A DNA stretch of 64,000 nt from Glaciecola sp. HTCC2999 (GCA_949498985.1 CATECQ010000035.1:1-64000), one strand, 5' to 3'; positions 16,328 to 27,590 are shown, numbered from the stretch's first letter. Made by a program: numbers and translations. The notes: a model not told the origin generated them from the sequence alone.

Positions 16328-18796
16328 ATGAAAGTATTAAAGTTTGGTGGTTCATCGCTTGCCGATGCTGTACGTTATCAAAACGTAGCAACGATTGTCG
16401 CAGGTATCCACCAGACCGATGGTGCAGCAGTTGTACTATCTGCACCTAAAGGAGTGACAAACGCACTTTCATTACTCACAGAACAAGCTGAACAAGGGCA
16501 AGATTTTGGTGAGTTACAAGCCAAACTGTCAATGACGCTAGAAGGCATTGCCAATGAGTTAGCTAATGCGATTGATGGATATGATTTGGACACGGTAAAA
16601 GCAATGATCGAGCGTACGCTTAGTTATTTAGATCAACGTTTACGTGGCATTCAGTTACTCGGTTGTGCGCCAGAAAACATAGCCGCAGAGTTGATGAGTC
16701 TTGGCGAATATGTATCGGTGAATTTACTGAGCCATATTTTTAAAGCTCAAGGCGTTACCAACACCATTATAGACCCAGTAGATTATGTGGTGGCTAATGG
16801 TCCGTATTTGGATGCACTTGCAGATGTTGCAGAATCCAAAGCCCGATTTGTGGATGTCGATAAATCTGGCAAGACTTTACTTATTATGCCGGGATTTGTT
16901 GCGGTCAATTCTGATGGCGAAAAAGTGACATTAGGACGCAATGGTTCTGATTATTCAGCTGCTATTTTAGCCGCGTGTATCGATGCCTCTGTATGTGAGA
17001 TTTGGACCGATGTGGATGGGGTATATAACGCCGATCCTAACCAAGTCGAAGGTGCAGTATTAATGGATAAACTGACCTACGAGGAAGCAATGGAGCTTTC
17101 CTATTTTGGCGCCAAAGTGTTGCACCCTAAAACAATTGGTCCAATTGCTCAGCATCATATTCCTTGTTTGATTAAAAATACGTTAAACCCATCAGCACCG
17201 GGCACTCTGATCAGTGCACAAAAGAGCGAAAAATGGACGAGTGTTAAAGGCATTTCTAACTTGGATGATGTGGTGATGTTTAATATCGCCGGTCCAGGCA
17301 TGAAAGGTATGGTGGGAATGGCAACACGTATTTTTGATTCGTTAGCCAATGCTGCAATTTCAATCAGTCTAATTACTCAATCCTCGTCTGAATATAGTAT
17401 CTCATTTTGCATTCAAGCCAAAGATCATCAACAAGCCCTTGATGTACTGCATGATGAGTTTGTGCTAGAGCTACATAACAACTTACTTGAACCGATTGAT
17501 GTGCGTGATGGACTATCGATTGTGACACTCGTTGGGGATGGGATGAAACAATCGCATGGAACGGCTGCAAAATTCTTCCAAGCATTAGCTCAAGCGCGCA
17601 TTAATAATATTGCAATTGCCCAAGGTTCATCAGAGCGTTCTATTTCGACGGTAATTGAGACGGATAAAGCAAAAAAAGCCATCAAAGTGGTCCACCAAAA
17701 TTTCTTCTCAGAGCAGCAATGTATTGATGTGTTCTTGATTGGGTGTGGCACTGTAGGCGGTGAGTTATTACGTCAAATTCATAAACAACAGCCAGTCTTA
17801 GCTGAAAAATCGATTCGTTTACGGGTATTTGGTATTGCTAATTCCCGCCAAATATTATTTAACGATAATGGTGTGGATTTGTCGAATGATAGCCAGTGGC
17901 GTGATGATCTAGTGAAGCATGGGGTCGATTATGGATTAGCTGAATTACAAGAATTTGTAGTTAACAATAGTTTGACTAATCCTGTCTTTGTAGATTGTAC
18001 AAGCTCGCAAAGTGTGGCGAGTCAGTATGTTGATATTATTAATGCTGGTTTTCATATTGTCACTCCAAATAAGAAAGCCAATACAGATACTGCTGAATAC
18101 TATTCACAAATCAAGGCTGCCGCTCAAAATCATAAGCGTCAGTATTTATATGAAACGACCGTCGGAGCAGGTTTACCGGTTATTGATAATTTACAAAAGC
18201 TAGTCACAGCGGGTGATCAACTGCATACTTTTGAAGGGATTTTATCGGGTTCATTATCCTATGTTTTTGGTAAACTTGAAGAAGGTTTAAGTTTATCTGA
18301 AGCGACATTAGTAGCCAAAGCGAATGGTTTTACAGAGCCTGATCCACGTGATGATTTAAGTGGTATGGACGTTGCTCGAAAGCTATTAATTATGGCTCGT
18401 GAGTCAGGTATTGAATGCGAATTATCAGATATTGATATTGAGTCAGTATTACCGCCAGGTTTTGATGATAGTGGTGATATTGAAACATTTTTAGCTCATT
18501 TACCGAGTGCCGATGACCATTACGCACAATTATCTGCTGATGCCAAAGCGAAGGGTGAGGTATTACGATATGTTGGCCAAATTAAAGATGGGCAATGCAA
18601 AGTCGCCATTCAGTCTTGTCCAGCAAGTCATCCTCTAGCAGCGGTGAAAGATGGTGAAAATGCGTTAGCGATTCACTCTGATTATTACAGCCCTATTCCT
18701 TATGTAATACGAGGTTATGGCGCAGGGGCAACAGTTACCGCCGCTGGCGTGTTTGCAGATATTTTAAGAACGATGGCTTGGACACAAGAGTTATGA
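16328..18796 (+). CDS. thrA: Bifunctional aspartokinase I / homoserine dehydrogenase I
   Basis: ThrA catalyses the first and third steps of threonine synthesis: aspartate phosphorylation and aspartate-semialdehyde reduction to homoserine. The aspartokinase domain begins KFGGSSLAD and includes [13 protein letters not shown]. Two ACT regulatory repeats lie around residues 320-460. The homoserine dehydrogenase domain begins near residue 470 with [14 protein letters not shown] and continues through TPNKKAN and [10 protein letters not shown]. The 822-residue length matches E. coli ThrA. AGGAG precedes the ATG. Control is probably by both attenuation and MetJ. Confidence 0.97.
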   Translation: MKVLKFGGSSLADAVRYQNVATIVAGIHQTDGAAVVLSAPKGVTNALSLLTEQAEQGQDFGELQAKLSMTLEGIANELANAIDGYDLDTVKAMIERTLSYLDQRLRGIQLLGCAPENIAAELMSLGEYVSVNLLSHIFKAQGVTNTIIDPVDYVVANGPYLDALADVAESKARFVDVDKSGKTLLIMPGFVAVNSDGEKVTLGRNGSDYSAAILAACIDASVCEIWTDVDGVYNADPNQVEGAVLMDKLTYEEAMELSYFGAKVLHPKTIGPIAQHHIPCLIKNTLNPSAPGTLISAQKSEKWTSVKGISNLDDVVMFNIAGPGMKGMVGMATRIFDSLANAAISISLITQSSSEYSISFCIQAKDHQQALDVLHDEFVLELHNNLLEPIDVRDGLSIVTLVGDGMKQSHGTAAKFFQALAQARINNIAIAQGSSERSISTVIETDKAKKAIKVVHQNFFSEQQCIDVFLIGCGTVGGELLRQIHKQQPVLAEKSIRLRVFGIANSRQILFNDNGVDLSNDSQWRDDLVKHGVDYGLAELQEFVVNNSLTNPVFVDCTSSQSVASQYVDIINAGFHIVTPNKKANTDTAEYYSQIKAAAQNHKRQYLYETTVGAGLPVIDNLQKLVTAGDQLHTFEGILSGSLSYVFGKLEEGLSLSEATLVAKANGFTEPDPRDDLSGMDVARKLLIMARESGIECELSDIDIESVLPPGFDDSGDIETFLAHLPSADDHYAQLSADAKAKGEVLRYVGQIKDGQCKVAIQSCPASHPLAAVKDGENALAIHSDYYSPIPYVIRGYGAGATVTAAGVFADILRTMAWTQEL

Positions 18797-19734
18797 AATT
18801 AACAGCGTTTGCGCCAGCATCTATAGGCAATGTGAGTGTGGGTTTTGATGTGCTTGGTGCGGGTTTAGCCCCGGTAGATGGTACATTACTAGGTGATACG
18901 GTTTCGATTGAGCCAGCCGAGAACTTCGAGTTGACGGCATCGGGTCGTTTTGCCGACAGATTACCTGTGGGTATGGAAAATAATATTGTCTTTGCCTGTC
19001 ATGATTTTTTTAATAATGCATTAATGCTCAAAGGAATTGCCATCAAACCATGTAAAATGGCATTGAATAAAGCCCTGCCAATTGGCAGTGGTTTAGGCTC
19101 TAGTGCAAGTTCAATTGTGGCCGCGTTTTATGCATTAAATGCGTTTTATGATTCGCCTTTTGATAATAATGAATTGCTCTACATGATGGGTGAATGCGAA
19201 GGGGATATTAGTGGGTCAGTACATTATGATAATGTCGCACCGGCACTATTTGGTGGTATGACCCTGATGACGGGGCTGGACGATCCAATTTGTGAGCAAG
19301 TCCCAGTGTTTAAAGATTGGTATTGGGCGATGTGTTATTCTGGTATTAGTGTATCAACAGCGGCGGCCCGTGAGATTTTACCTAAGCAGTTTGATATGCC
19401 GACTACACTTGCATTTGGACGTCAGTTAGCGAATTTCATCCATGCTAGCCATACTCAAAATGAAGCATTAGCAGCTCAAGTGTTTTTCGATGTGTTGGCA
19501 GAAGAACATCGTCAGCAATTACTGCCTCATTTTGCTCAAAGCCGTGAATTTGCTATGGCCAATGGAGCGATTGGATTTGGCATATCTGGTTCTGGTCCTA
19601 CGGTGTTTGCAGCATGTAAAACACAAGCCACAGCCCAAGTGATTGCTGACTACTTAGCAACAGAATATATTCAGAATGAAGATGGTTTTGCGCATGTCTG
19701 TCAGATAGATACGCAAGGCACTCGATTAGTATAA
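18793..19734 (+). CDS. thrB: Homoserine kinase
   Basis: ThrB phosphorylates homoserine, the fourth step to threonine. The GHMP-kinase ATP loop is [13 protein letters not shown], and the C-terminal glycine motif is [14 protein letters not shown] chose ATG 18793 (313 aa), which overlaps the thrA stop as ATGA and starts at the homologous [13 protein letters not shown]; an in-frame upstream start inside thrA is not needed. Translational coupling to thrA is expected. Confidence 0.97.
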   Translation: MKLTAFAPASIGNVSVGFDVLGAGLAPVDGTLLGDTVSIEPAENFELTASGRFADRLPVGMENNIVFACHDFFNNALMLKGIAIKPCKMALNKALPIGSGLGSSASSIVAAFYALNAFYDSPFDNNELLYMMGECEGDISGSVHYDNVAPALFGGMTLMTGLDDPICEQVPVFKDWYWAMCYSGISVSTAAAREILPKQFDMPTTLAFGRQLANFIHASHTQNEALAAQVFFDVLAEEHRQQLLPHFAQSREFAMANGAIGFGISGSGPTVFAACKTQATAQVIADYLATEYIQNEDGFAHVCQIDTQGTRLV

Positions 19735-19755
19735 GTACAAAGGAAATTAAGTCCC

Positions 19756-21039
19756 ATGCATTTGGTGAATTTGAAAGATAATACCCAGCAAGTTGGTTTT
19801 AAAGAAGCGGTCAAGACCGGATTAGGTCGTCAACAAGGATTGTTTTTTGTTGAAGAAATTGCGTCTCTAGACAATATCGATGAGCTATTAGCGATGTCGC
19901 TACAGGATCGCAGTAAAGTAATTCTTCAACATTTAATTGGTGATGAATTTAGCTCTGAAGAGTTAGGTCTGTTAATTGATAACGCCTTTACCTTTCCTGC
20001 TCCAGTGGAGAAGGTCGATGATAACATGTATAGCCTTGAGTTATTTCATGGTCCAACGTTAGCATTTAAAGATTTTGGTGGTCGTTTTATGGCCCAGTGT
20101 CTCACGAATATTTCTCAAGGTGCGCCGGTGACTATTTTAACCGCGACTTCAGGTGATACAGGGGCTGCAGTTGCACATGCATTCCACGGGATTGATAATA
20201 TTAATGTTGTTATTTTATTTCCTAAAGGAAAGATCTCACCCCTCCAAGAAAAGTTATTCACTACTTTAGGCGGTAATATTCATACTGTCGCAGTTGATGG
20301 CGATTTTGATGCGTGTCAGGCCATGGTTAAGCATGCGTTTGATGATGAGCAAATGCGAAATGAACTGCATTTAAATTCAGCTAACTCGATCAATATTTCT
20401 CGTCTATTAGCTCAAGTATGCTATTACTTTGAAGCTTTTACTCAATTAGACGAACAAGCTCGCAAAGAATTAGTAATCTCAGTCCCGAGTGGTAATTTTG
20501 GTAACTTAACTGCAGGTTTAATTGCAAAAGCACTGGGTTTACCGATTAAACGTTTCATCGCAGCGACTAACTTAAATGATACGGTACCGCGTTATTTAGC
20601 GGACGGGGAGTGGTCACCTAAAGATACAATTGCAACATTATCTAATGCGATGGATGTAAGTCGTCCAAATAACTGGCCACGTATTGAAGCCATGATTGGA
20701 CTGGGCATTATCGATAAAGAGATTTTAACTGGCATGGCGATTGATGAAGATTGTACTCAGGTAGCCATGAAGCAACTACAAGCTTTAGGCTATACCAGTG
20801 AGCCACATGCTGCGGTAGCATATCGTAGTTTATGTAAGTCATTAAAAGAAGGCGAAACGGGACTTTTCTTAGGGACCGCTCATCCAGCCAAATTTCGTGA
20901 ATCGGTTGAGAATATTCTAGGTCAGCCGTTGTCATTACCTCAAGCATTGGCTGATGTAGCAGGGAAGCATTCTTATGCGGTGGAAAAACCAGCAGATTAC
21001 GAGATAATCAAACAACATATGTTTGATTTATTGAAGTAA
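19756..21039 (+). CDS. thrC: Threonine synthase
   Basis: ThrC converts O-phosphohomoserine to threonine with PLP. The PLP lysine is K105 in HGPTLAFKDFGGRF. The phosphate-binding loop VPSGNFGNLTAG and the early LTATSGDTGAAVAHAF are also clear. At 427 residues it matches the family. AAAGGA lies upstream with good spacing, 21 bases after thrB. It ends the thrABC operon; ung begins 36 bases later and could be read through. Confidence 0.97.
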   Translation: MHLVNLKDNTQQVGFKEAVKTGLGRQQGLFFVEEIASLDNIDELLAMSLQDRSKVILQHLIGDEFSSEELGLLIDNAFTFPAPVEKVDDNMYSLELFHGPTLAFKDFGGRFMAQCLTNISQGAPVTILTATSGDTGAAVAHAFHGIDNINVVILFPKGKISPLQEKLFTTLGGNIHTVAVDGDFDACQAMVKHAFDDEQMRNELHLNSANSINISRLLAQVCYYFEAFTQLDEQARKELVISVPSGNFGNLTAGLIAKALGLPIKRFIAATNLNDTVPRYLADGEWSPKDTIATLSNAMDVSRPNNWPRIEAMIGLGIIDKEILTGMAIDEDCTQVAMKQLQALGYTSEPHAAVAYRSLCKSLKEGETGLFLGTAHPAKFRESVENILGQPLSLPQALADVAGKHSYAVEKPADYEIIKQHMFDLLK

Positions 21040-21075
21040 ACTGTACCGAGTCACTCTATATTTTACTGAGTAATT

Positions 21076-21744
21076 ATGCAGACTTGGTCAGCGTTTTTAG
21101 CAACCCAGCAAGCTTTACCATATTACGATGCGATACAACATCAAGTAATGGCTAAGCGTGATGCTGGTGAGGTAGTTTATCCGCCTCAAGAGCATGAATT
21201 GGCAGCACTTAACCAGTGTCCATTAGATAAGGTCAAAGTCGTGATACTCGGCCAAGATCCTTATCATGGCCCTGGTCAAGCTCATGGTTTATCTTTTTCA
21301 GTCCCCCCCGGCATTACCATTCCGCCTTCACTACGTAATATTTATAAAGAGCTTGATCGTAGTTTGACGGATTTTGTCATACCTGAGCATGGATGTTTAT
21401 CAGGATGGGCCCAGCAAGGCGTGCTACTGCTTAATACCGTGCTAACCGTCACTGAATCTCAAGCACATTCGCATGCTAAATTGGGTTGGCAACAATTCAC
21501 ACACGCAGTCATAGCTGAAGTTATACGTGTTCAACCTCATGTGGTATTTATGTTGTGGGGCTCGCATGCGCAAAAATTTACCCAGGATATATTGAATGAG
21601 GGGTGTCAGCACCACTTGATATTGAAAGCACCGCACCCTTCACCTTTATCTGCACACCGAGGATTTTTAGGCTGTGGGCATTTTTTCATGGCCAACGAAT
21701 GGTTAGCAAAAAAAGGTTTAGCTGTCATTGATTGGCAAGTTTAA
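21076..21744 (+). CDS. ung: Uracil-DNA glycosylase
   Basis: Ung removes uracil from DNA to start base-excision repair. The water-activating motif GQDPYHGPGQAHGLSFSV (catalytic aspartate D61) and the C-terminal HPSPLSAHRGFLGCGHF motif are intact. The length of 222 residues is normal. It follows thrC closely, with no terminator in between, and its stop overlaps the stop of the convergent serine hydrolase gene by four bases. Confidence 0.97.
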   Translation: MQTWSAFLATQQALPYYDAIQHQVMAKRDAGEVVYPPQEHELAALNQCPLDKVKVVILGQDPYHGPGQAHGLSFSVPPGITIPPSLRNIYKELDRSLTDFVIPEHGCLSGWAQQGVLLLNTVLTVTESQAHSHAKLGWQQFTHAVIAEVIRVQPHVVFMLWGSHAQKFTQDILNEGCQHHLILKAPHPSPLSAHRGFLGCGHFFMANEWLAKKGLAVIDWQV

Positions 21745-22766
21745 GGTAGATTGGTGCGGAGTATATCGAGGATCCGAGCATAAATAATTTGTGTTAATAG
21801 GACCCGGTCGTCACCGGTTGTATTAGTAAACTGAACGACAACAGTATCTATATCATTGTGGTAATAAGCTATACACGAGTATCCAAGCACCCAGCCAGTA
21901 TGACCGTATTCATAGAGTGATTGATAAATATTGGCTTCTTTATCGGTAAACACAGTCCCCTTATTTAGAGCGCGGATAAATTTCCCTACATCCTTAGCGG
22001 TCGCCACATAACCCTGATCTAAATACTTAAGATCGTCCTCATATCCAACATAATAACCACTCATCAAATCAGCCATATCCACGTCATGAATAGAAAAAAA
22101 CGTCCGGTTTAACTCTAATGGATCAAGAATGGCCGATTGAATAAATTGGGTATAATCGTAGCCCAAGATGTTGTTCATAATCTGAGTCAATAACAGATAA
22201 TTAGAATTGGAATACGCATAATCAGTATCGGGGGCAAAATCGGCGGGTTTGTCCAGCATCAAAGCAAATATATCAATGTCGTTTGAGGCCCAATCAAACC
22301 CATCTTGGTCAGTGAAATTAGGGATCCCGCTACGATGGGTGATCAACATTTTTACCGAAATTTGGTCCGAGTATTCAATGCGAGAAGCTAATTCTGGCAG
22401 ATAGTGAGCAACACTTCGATTCACATCAAGTTGATTTGCAGCGATCAGTTTTGTCGCAGCTACAGCTTCATATAATTTAGCGATGCTAGCAATTTTAAAT
22501 AACGCTTCACCATCAGCAGGTATAGCATTCACACGATTATGCCAACCATCTGCTACTGTCTTACCAGGTTCATTTCCGGATTGAGTATAAATGATAATTC
22601 CATCAAGGCCATGCTGTGTTGCTAATTTAGCTTCGGCTTCAACCGAAAGAGTGAGAGGCTTCACATAGTATAAGCCATACTCCCAAGGGGCGAACACATA
22701 AATACTCGTCGTAGTTAAAGTTACAGCAAGGAGTAATTTAAGAGTGATTTTGTGCCATTGACTCAA
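21741..22766 (-). CDS. Serine hydrolase, beta-lactamase/class C PBP family
   Basis: This is an exported or membrane-anchored serine hydrolase of the class C beta-lactamase / D,D-peptidase superfamily. An N-terminal hydrophobic segment (about residues 8-26) directs it to the envelope. The nucleophile motif is S94-I-A-K97, the second motif is Y185-S-N187, and an HTG triad near 290 (YGHTGWVLGYS) matches the third. These members are often peptidases or esterases rather than antibiotic-resistance enzymes; the substrate cannot be inferred. It has its own promoter region, convergent with ung. Confidence 0.85.
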   Translation of the reverse strand: MSQWHKITLKLLLAVTLTTTSIYVFAPWEYGLYYVKPLTLSVEAEAKLATQHGLDGIIIYTQSGNEPGKTVADGWHNRVNAIPADGEALFKIASIAKLYEAVAATKLIAANQLDVNRSVAHYLPELASRIEYSDQISVKMLITHRSGIPNFTDQDGFDWASNDIDIFALMLDKPADFAPDTDYAYSNSNYLLLTQIMNNILGYDYTQFIQSAILDPLELNRTFFSIHDVDMADLMSGYYVGYEDDLKYLDQGYVATAKDVGKFIRALNKGTVFTDKEANIYQSLYEYGHTGWVLGYSCIAYYHNDIDTVVVQFTNTTGDDRVLLTQIIYARILDILRTNLP

Positions 22767-22869
22767 AGGTTATATGCGCTATTAAAAACAGAATTATCTC
22801 ATAGTGACATATTTATGTTCGCAGTCAATTAAGAGTTCAAGCGTTTCCACCAAAAAATTCAAAGCCACA

Positions 22870-22906
22870 AAGAAAAAAGGTACATACTCATGTATGTACC
22901 TTTGAT
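22870..22906 (-). terminator. Intrinsic terminator after the DUF3545 gene
   Basis: A perfect 12-bp inverted repeat (aaaggtacatac at 22876-22887 against 22892-22903, loop tcat) lies just past the leftward DUF3545 stop. On the minus strand the stem runs into a T tract. Confidence 0.85.
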
Positions 22907-22910
22907 TTTG

Positions 22911-23159
22911 TCATTCTTCTGGAAAGTCGTAATCATAATAATGTGAATTAAGCTCTTTTCTAAGACGATATTCTTCTTTGATGGCTTCTATTTCCCGCCA
23001 CTTACGCTTTTTATTCTTACGTTTGGCTTTATTTGAATCATTTTCACGTTCAAATAAGGTTAATTCTTCCATAAGAAAATCGGTATAAGGTGCTAAACCA
23101 TCAGCATCTTCTGAATAATTACGTTCTTTGTAACTGTTGCGTTCAAATGACATAAGCAT
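22911..23159 (-). CDS. DUF3545 family small protein
   Basis: This is an 82-residue, highly charged protein. The KKRKWREIEAIKEEYRLRKEL segment (about residues 50-70) resembles the core of DUF3545 proteins of Vibrio and Shewanella relatives, whose function is unknown. A long basic/acidic helix with coiled-coil character is likely. Either ATG 23159 or ATG 23153 could be the start; AGG at about five bases favours the first. It stands alone, with a clear terminator downstream. Confidence 0.7.
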   Translation of the reverse strand: MLMSFERNSYKERNYSEDADGLAPYTDFLMEELTLFERENDSNKAKRKNKKRKWREIEAIKEEYRLRKELNSHYYDYDFPEE

Positions 23160-23298
23160 GTTACCTAATAAATGACTTCAAATAGAAATTAACTAAGTTA
23201 CATGACATTTTATTGACTAAATAATGACACTTATATGACTTATTCAGTACTGATTGAAAACAGATAACCCCCTACGGCTATATAACTCATTAAAGAGG

Positions 23299-24936
23299 TT
23301 ACTGTAAACTTTCTCTAAATTGATTAATGAGTGCTTGAGTCGAACTATCCATCGAAGCATGCATGTCGCCAGTGTGAATAGCATCAAGGACTTGGTTACC
23401 TAACACTTTACCTAATTCCACTCCCCATTGATCAAAGCTATTGACGCCCCAAACAACTCCTTGAACAAATACTTTATGTTCATATAAGGCAACCAGAGCT
23501 CCTAATGTGAATGGATCCAATTGTGCGAATGTAATGGTATTGGAGGGCTTATTGCCAGGCATTACTTTATGAGCGGCAAGCGTATCTTTTTCTGACTCAT
23601 TTAAACTATCAGGCAGTTCTGCACGACATTCTGCAAACGTTTTACCTTGCATCAGAGCTTGAGTTTGACCAAAACAATTCGAGGCAAGCATCGCATGATG
23701 GGTGTTGTCCTGGTTAGGCACAGAAAGTGGCATAATAAAGTCAGCAGGGATTATGGTATCGCCTTGATGGATTAACTGATGGAATGAATGCTGCCCATTA
23801 GTCCCTTCTGAGCCGAAAATCACTGGTCCAGTAGCATAATCTACTGCACTACCGTCAGTTACATTACGTTTCCCGTTTGATTCCATGTCTAATTGCTGTA
23901 CATAAGCAGGAAAACCGCGTAAATAATGATAATACGGTAACAACACATGACTTTGTGCATCTTGGAAATTACGATACCAAACGCCAAGCATACCTAAGAT
24001 GATAGGGAGGTTTTGCTCAGCAGGGGCGCTTTGGAAATGTTGATCCATCGCATAAGCCCCTTTTAATAATGCTTCAAAATGGTCATAACCAATCGCTAAT
24101 GCAATAGGCATCCCTATGGCAGACCATAATGAATAACGTCCTCCCACCCAGTCATCCATTGGGAATACGAGTTCAGGATTCATACCAAACTCAACCGCCG
24201 CTGGCACATTTGAAGATATTGCGGCGAAATGCGTCGCAATAGCATCAAGCGGCGCACCAGTGCCTAAAAACCAGGCCTTTGCTGTTAAGGTATTTTGTTT
24301 CGTTTCTTGGGTACCAAATGACTTGGAAGACATCAGGACTAATGTAGTTTCAGGATCGCGTTTAGCTAAGACATCTTGAATATGGCAGCCATCCACATTT
24401 GCGACAAAGTGAATGTTAAGTTTGTTTTCATGATAAGGCAATAATGCCTCTGTCATGATTTTAGGTCCTAAAAATGACCCTCCGATACCGATGCTAACAA
24501 CATCAGTAATGGTTTTGCCTGTGTAACCTGTGTGCGTGCCATTGTGTAACGATTCAGTAAAAGCTTTTATTTTTGCACGAGTAGCCTGTACTGCAGGTAG
24601 TATATTTTCACCATTGACATTAATCGGTTCATCACCAAAATTGCGTAATGCAGTATGCAATACCGCTCGATTTTCGGTGTAATTAATCGGTTTCCCAGCA
24701 AACATATCGGTGCGAGCTTGAGTGACGTTAGCGGTATCCGCTAATGCGAGTAATTGCTCAAAAATATCATGAGTAATCGTATTTTTAGAAAAATCGATAT
24801 TGATCCCACATGCACTTTGGGTAAATTGTTCAGCTCGCCGAGGCTCGTTGTTAAACCAATCACGCATATGGTCATTTTTATGTGCTTTAGCTAATTGTGC
24901 CAATGCTAACCATGGCTGGCTTGATGAAATACTCAT
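23299..24936 (-). CDS. pgi: Glucose-6-phosphate isomerase
   Basis: Pgi interconverts glucose-6-phosphate and fructose-6-phosphate. It is full length at 545 residues. Family signatures include VVSIGIGGSFLGP, the active-site region QLDMESNGK, GSEGTNGQHSFHQLIHQG with the catalytic histidine, and NSFDQWGVELGK near the C-terminus. It starts four bases after the tal stop, so tal and pgi form an operon joining glycolysis/gluconeogenesis to the pentose-phosphate pathway. Confidence 0.97.
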   Translation of the reverse strand: MSISSSQPWLALAQLAKAHKNDHMRDWFNNEPRRAEQFTQSACGINIDFSKNTITHDIFEQLLALADTANVTQARTDMFAGKPINYTENRAVLHTALRNFGDEPINVNGENILPAVQATRAKIKAFTESLHNGTHTGYTGKTITDVVSIGIGGSFLGPKIMTEALLPYHENKLNIHFVANVDGCHIQDVLAKRDPETTLVLMSSKSFGTQETKQNTLTAKAWFLGTGAPLDAIATHFAAISSNVPAAVEFGMNPELVFPMDDWVGGRYSLWSAIGMPIALAIGYDHFEALLKGAYAMDQHFQSAPAEQNLPIILGMLGVWYRNFQDAQSHVLLPYYHYLRGFPAYVQQLDMESNGKRNVTDGSAVDYATGPVIFGSEGTNGQHSFHQLIHQGDTIIPADFIMPLSVPNQDNTHHAMLASNCFGQTQALMQGKTFAECRAELPDSLNESEKDTLAAHKVMPGNKPSNTITFAQLDPFTLGALVALYEHKVFVQGVVWGVNSFDQWGVELGKVLGNQVLDAIHTGDMHASMDSSTQALINQFRESLQ

Positions 24937-24940
24937 GAAA

Positions 24941-25894
24941 TTATAACTTAGCCTCTAGCAGTGCTTCTAATTTGATCTGGTCTTTGGTGAAGTTTCGAAT
25001 ACCTTCTGCTAGTTTTTCTGTAGCCATCGCATCTTCATTCATATCCCAACGATACTCACTTTCGGTAAGTGATGCTGGTGGAGTCTGTGTTGCTGCGTTA
25101 TCCGTTAATTTTACGGTTAACTCTCCCGTGGTGTTGGCAAGTTCTTCTAATAAAGCAGGCGCAATAGTTAATCGGTCACAGCCGGCAAGCTCAATGATCT
25201 CATCGGTGTTACGGAAACTGGCGCCCATGACAACCGTTTTATATCCATTGGCTTTGTAATATTTGTAGATTTTCGATACTGATTGTACACCAGGATCTTC
25301 AGCGCCAGGAAAACTATCTCTACCCGTTGCATTTTTATACCAATCCAAAATTCGACCAACAAAAGGTGAGATTAAGTACACACCTGCTTCAGCGCATGCG
25401 CGCGCTTGTGCGAATGAAAATAATAAAGTCAGGTTACATTGAATACCTTGTTGCTCAAGTTGCTCAGCCGCTTTTATTCCTTCCCAGGTTGAGGCGATTT
25501 TAATTAGAATGCGATCTTTGGTAATCCCCTCATCAGCATACATCGAGATTAGTTTTTGGGCTTTTGCAACCGTCGCTTCGGTGTCAAACGATAAACGTGC
25601 ATCTACTTCGGTAGAAATACGACCGGGAATGACAGCAACGATTTCTTTTCCGATTAATACAGCTAATTTATCTGAAGCATCGGCGACTTGTTGTGCTGCA
25701 TTTGAGCTTTGTTTTTTTGCCCAAGCAATCGCATCATCAAGTAACGCAGCATATTGTGGAATATCTGCTGCTTTGAGTAATAATGATGGGTTGGTGGTAG
25801 CATCAACTGGCGCATATTTTTTGATAGCATCAACATCGCCGGTATCGGCAACAACAGTAGTCACTGCGCGTAATGCATTTAATAAATTAGACAT
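24941..25894 (-). CDS. tal: Transaldolase
   Basis: Transaldolase moves a dihydroxyacetone unit between sugar phosphates in the non-oxidative pentose-phosphate pathway. The Schiff-base lysine is K132 in [12 protein letters not shown], the same position as in E. coli Tal[13 protein letters not shown] and [21 protein letters not shown] are also typical. The length is 317 residues. It leads the tal-pgi pair; transketolase lies 12 kb away in this window. Confidence 0.97.
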   Translation of the reverse strand: MSNLLNALRAVTTVVADTGDVDAIKKYAPVDATTNPSLLLKAADIPQYAALLDDAIAWAKKQSSNAAQQVADASDKLAVLIGKEIVAVIPGRISTEVDARLSFDTEATVAKAQKLISMYADEGITKDRILIKIASTWEGIKAAEQLEQQGIQCNLTLLFSFAQARACAEAGVYLISPFVGRILDWYKNATGRDSFPGAEDPGVQSVSKIYKYYKANGYKTVVMGASFRNTDEIIELAGCDRLTIAPALLEELANTTGELTVKLTDNAATQTPPASLTESEYRWDMNEDAMATEKLAEGIRNFTKDQIKLEALLEAKL

Positions 25895-26096
25895 ATTTTT
25901 CCTTAAATTATAACAATAACTATAGGTTACCTTGCTGATAATGAAATGGCTAGGATCTATTGTGGTTTTTTAGCTATTAGTTAACCGATTATATTGATTG
26001 TTTTATTTGATTAGCGAGGAGATTTATTTAAGCACATAATTAACTCATCAAATATCATTATCCAAGTAAAAATACACAACTAAAAAGGTGAATGTG

Positions 26097-26261
26097 ATGA
26101 AAAAGTCAGAAACTAAAAATGTGCGTTTAAGTGTAATTGAGTTAGTATTACCCCAAACAAAACACACATCCAATGCAGTAAAAATTGAATGTAATTATGC
26201 AAATAATTATTATGGTGATCAAATGTGCACTGTGTCGAGTAAAACACTCAAGAAGCACTAA
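26097..26261 (+). CDS. Possible small protein, 54 aa
   Basis: Within the 424-base gap between tal and yaaA there is a 54-codon frame starting at ATG 26097, with AAGGTG six bases upstream and a stop at 26259-26261. The product is basic at both ends, has two cysteines (C32, C44) and no membrane helix or recognisable motif. The well-placed ribosome binding site is the main support. The rest of the gap (25895-26090) is AT-rich with no convincing feature. It could be a real small protein or chance. Confidence 0.4.
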   Translation: MKKSETKNVRLSVIELVLPQTKHTSNAVKIECNYANNYYGDQMCTVSSKTLKKH

Positions 26262-26318
26262 ATGTTATCGCTCTAAAAATGAGCACTCATCATAATAATA
26301 GTTCAAGGAAATATCGGT

Positions 26319-27101
26319 ATGTTAATGGTCGTCTCACCCGCTAAAAATTTAGATTATAAAACGCCAGTGAGTGTTAATACGCCCACCCAGCCTGCTTTAA
26401 TGGAAAAGGCGGAAACTTTATTAGCGCGTTGTCAGCAATTAACCCCAGCAGAACTATCTTCGTTAATGGGGATCAGCGATAAGCTTGCGTTATTAAATGC
26501 TCAGCGTTTTGCATCATTTGACTTACCTTTTACTGCCGATAATGCCCGTCCAGCTGTATTTGCTTTTAATGGTGATGTCTACACTGGTCTAGATGCAGGC
26601 TCGATGAATGATGCAGATATTGAATTTGCTCAAACACATTTGCGGATCCTATCTGGTTTATATGGCGTGCTTAAACCGCTGGATTTAATGCAACCTTATC
26701 GTCTTGAAATGGGCACAAAACTCGATACTGCGGATAATAAAAATTTATATGAATATTGGGGCAATACGATCACTGAGCACTTAAACGAAACATTGTCTAA
26801 GCACGATTCTCAGGTCGTCGTGAATCTTGCTTCTACAGAGTATTTTTCTGCTGTCAAACCCAAAGCGTTGAATGCTCAAATTGTCACACCCGTATTTAAA
26901 GACGAAAAGAATGGTAAAGTTAAAATTATTAGTTTCTATGCCAAAAAGGCGCGTGGGATGATGGCTCGTTATATTATTGACAAGCGGATTAAGACGGTTG
27001 AAAAACTCAGTGAATTTGATGTCGCGGGCTATCGTTTTGCGCCGGAGCAAAGTAGTCAAAATGAATTGGTATTCATTCGCTTAGAAAAAGATAGACCTTA
27101 A
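26319..27101 (+). CDS. yaaA: Peroxide stress protein YaaA
   Basis: YaaA (DUF328/UPF0246) lowers free iron and protects DNA and protein during hydrogen peroxide stress. The sequence carries the family N-terminus [17 protein letters not shown], then [46 protein letters not shown] and [15 protein letters not shown]. The 260-residue length is typical. AAGGA precedes the ATG. No OxyR site was identified in the upstream gap. Confidence 0.95.
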   Translation: MLMVVSPAKNLDYKTPVSVNTPTQPALMEKAETLLARCQQLTPAELSSLMGISDKLALLNAQRFASFDLPFTADNARPAVFAFNGDVYTGLDAGSMNDADIEFAQTHLRILSGLYGVLKPLDLMQPYRLEMGTKLDTADNKNLYEYWGNTITEHLNETLSKHDSQVVVNLASTEYFSAVKPKALNAQIVTPVFKDEKNGKVKIISFYAKKARGMMARYIIDKRIKTVEKLSEFDVAGYRFAPEQSSQNELVFIRLEKDRP

Positions 27102-27146
27102 TTAAATGCTAATAATTGATTTAGCATCGTTGTGAATTAATGCAGC

Positions 27147-27590
27147 TCAATCAACAAACATTTCTTGTTTAAAAGTGAGTTTTTGAGAGTTATTGCGTTG
27201 CTTAATCATAATATCAAAAGTGTAGTTTTCTTTATGTCTAAATGATAACGGCGCAAGATAATAAATGGCATCTCCATCAATGACGCGTTTAAACTTTAAA
27301 TCTTTGGTGGTACCAATCAAATTTCTAGCGGTACCACTAATCTCAATGCGTTGCGCAACTTGAGTATCCTTGTCTAATACCGATATATTTATGATAGCGT
27401 TGTACTTACTTCGAATAAACCCGTTTGCTTTTGCTATCTCTGGAGTTAAAAATGTCGTTGGAAAGGCAATATAATGAACGTCCCACTGTCCTAGTGTCTG
27501 TTTCTGCTCAGCATTGACCGATGTACTGAGAATCAAGCAAAACCAAACAACGACACTCCAAATACTTACTTTTTTCCAATGTAGGTGCAT
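27147..27590 (-). CDS. DUF4426 family exported protein
   Basis: This is a 147-residue protein of the DUF4426 family, function unknown. A signal peptide spans about residues 1-27 (basic start, hydrophobic VVVWFCLILS, cleavage likely after VNA). The mature part is mainly beta: GQWDVHYIAFPTTFLTPEIAKANGF is the conserved opening. Its ribosome binding site overlaps the yggT stop, so it is the last gene of the yggS-proC-yggT run. Confidence 0.85.
   Translation of the reverse strand: MHLHWKKVSIWSVVVWFCLILSTSVNAEQKQTLGQWDVHYIAFPTTFLTPEIAKANGFIRSKYNAIINISVLDKDTQVAQRIEISGTARNLIGTTKDLKFKRVIDGDAIYYLAPLSFRHKENYTFDIMIKQRNNSQKLTFKQEMFVD

Noticed and set aside
16131-16449. Open frames over the thr leader on both strands
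   Set aside because: They run through the attenuator hairpin and into thrA, lack ribosome binding sites and have low-complexity translations; the leader peptide and attenuator explain the region.
25509-25913. 134-codon frame antisense to tal
   Set aside because: It mirrors tal codons on the opposite strand, with no ribosome binding site or family resemblance.
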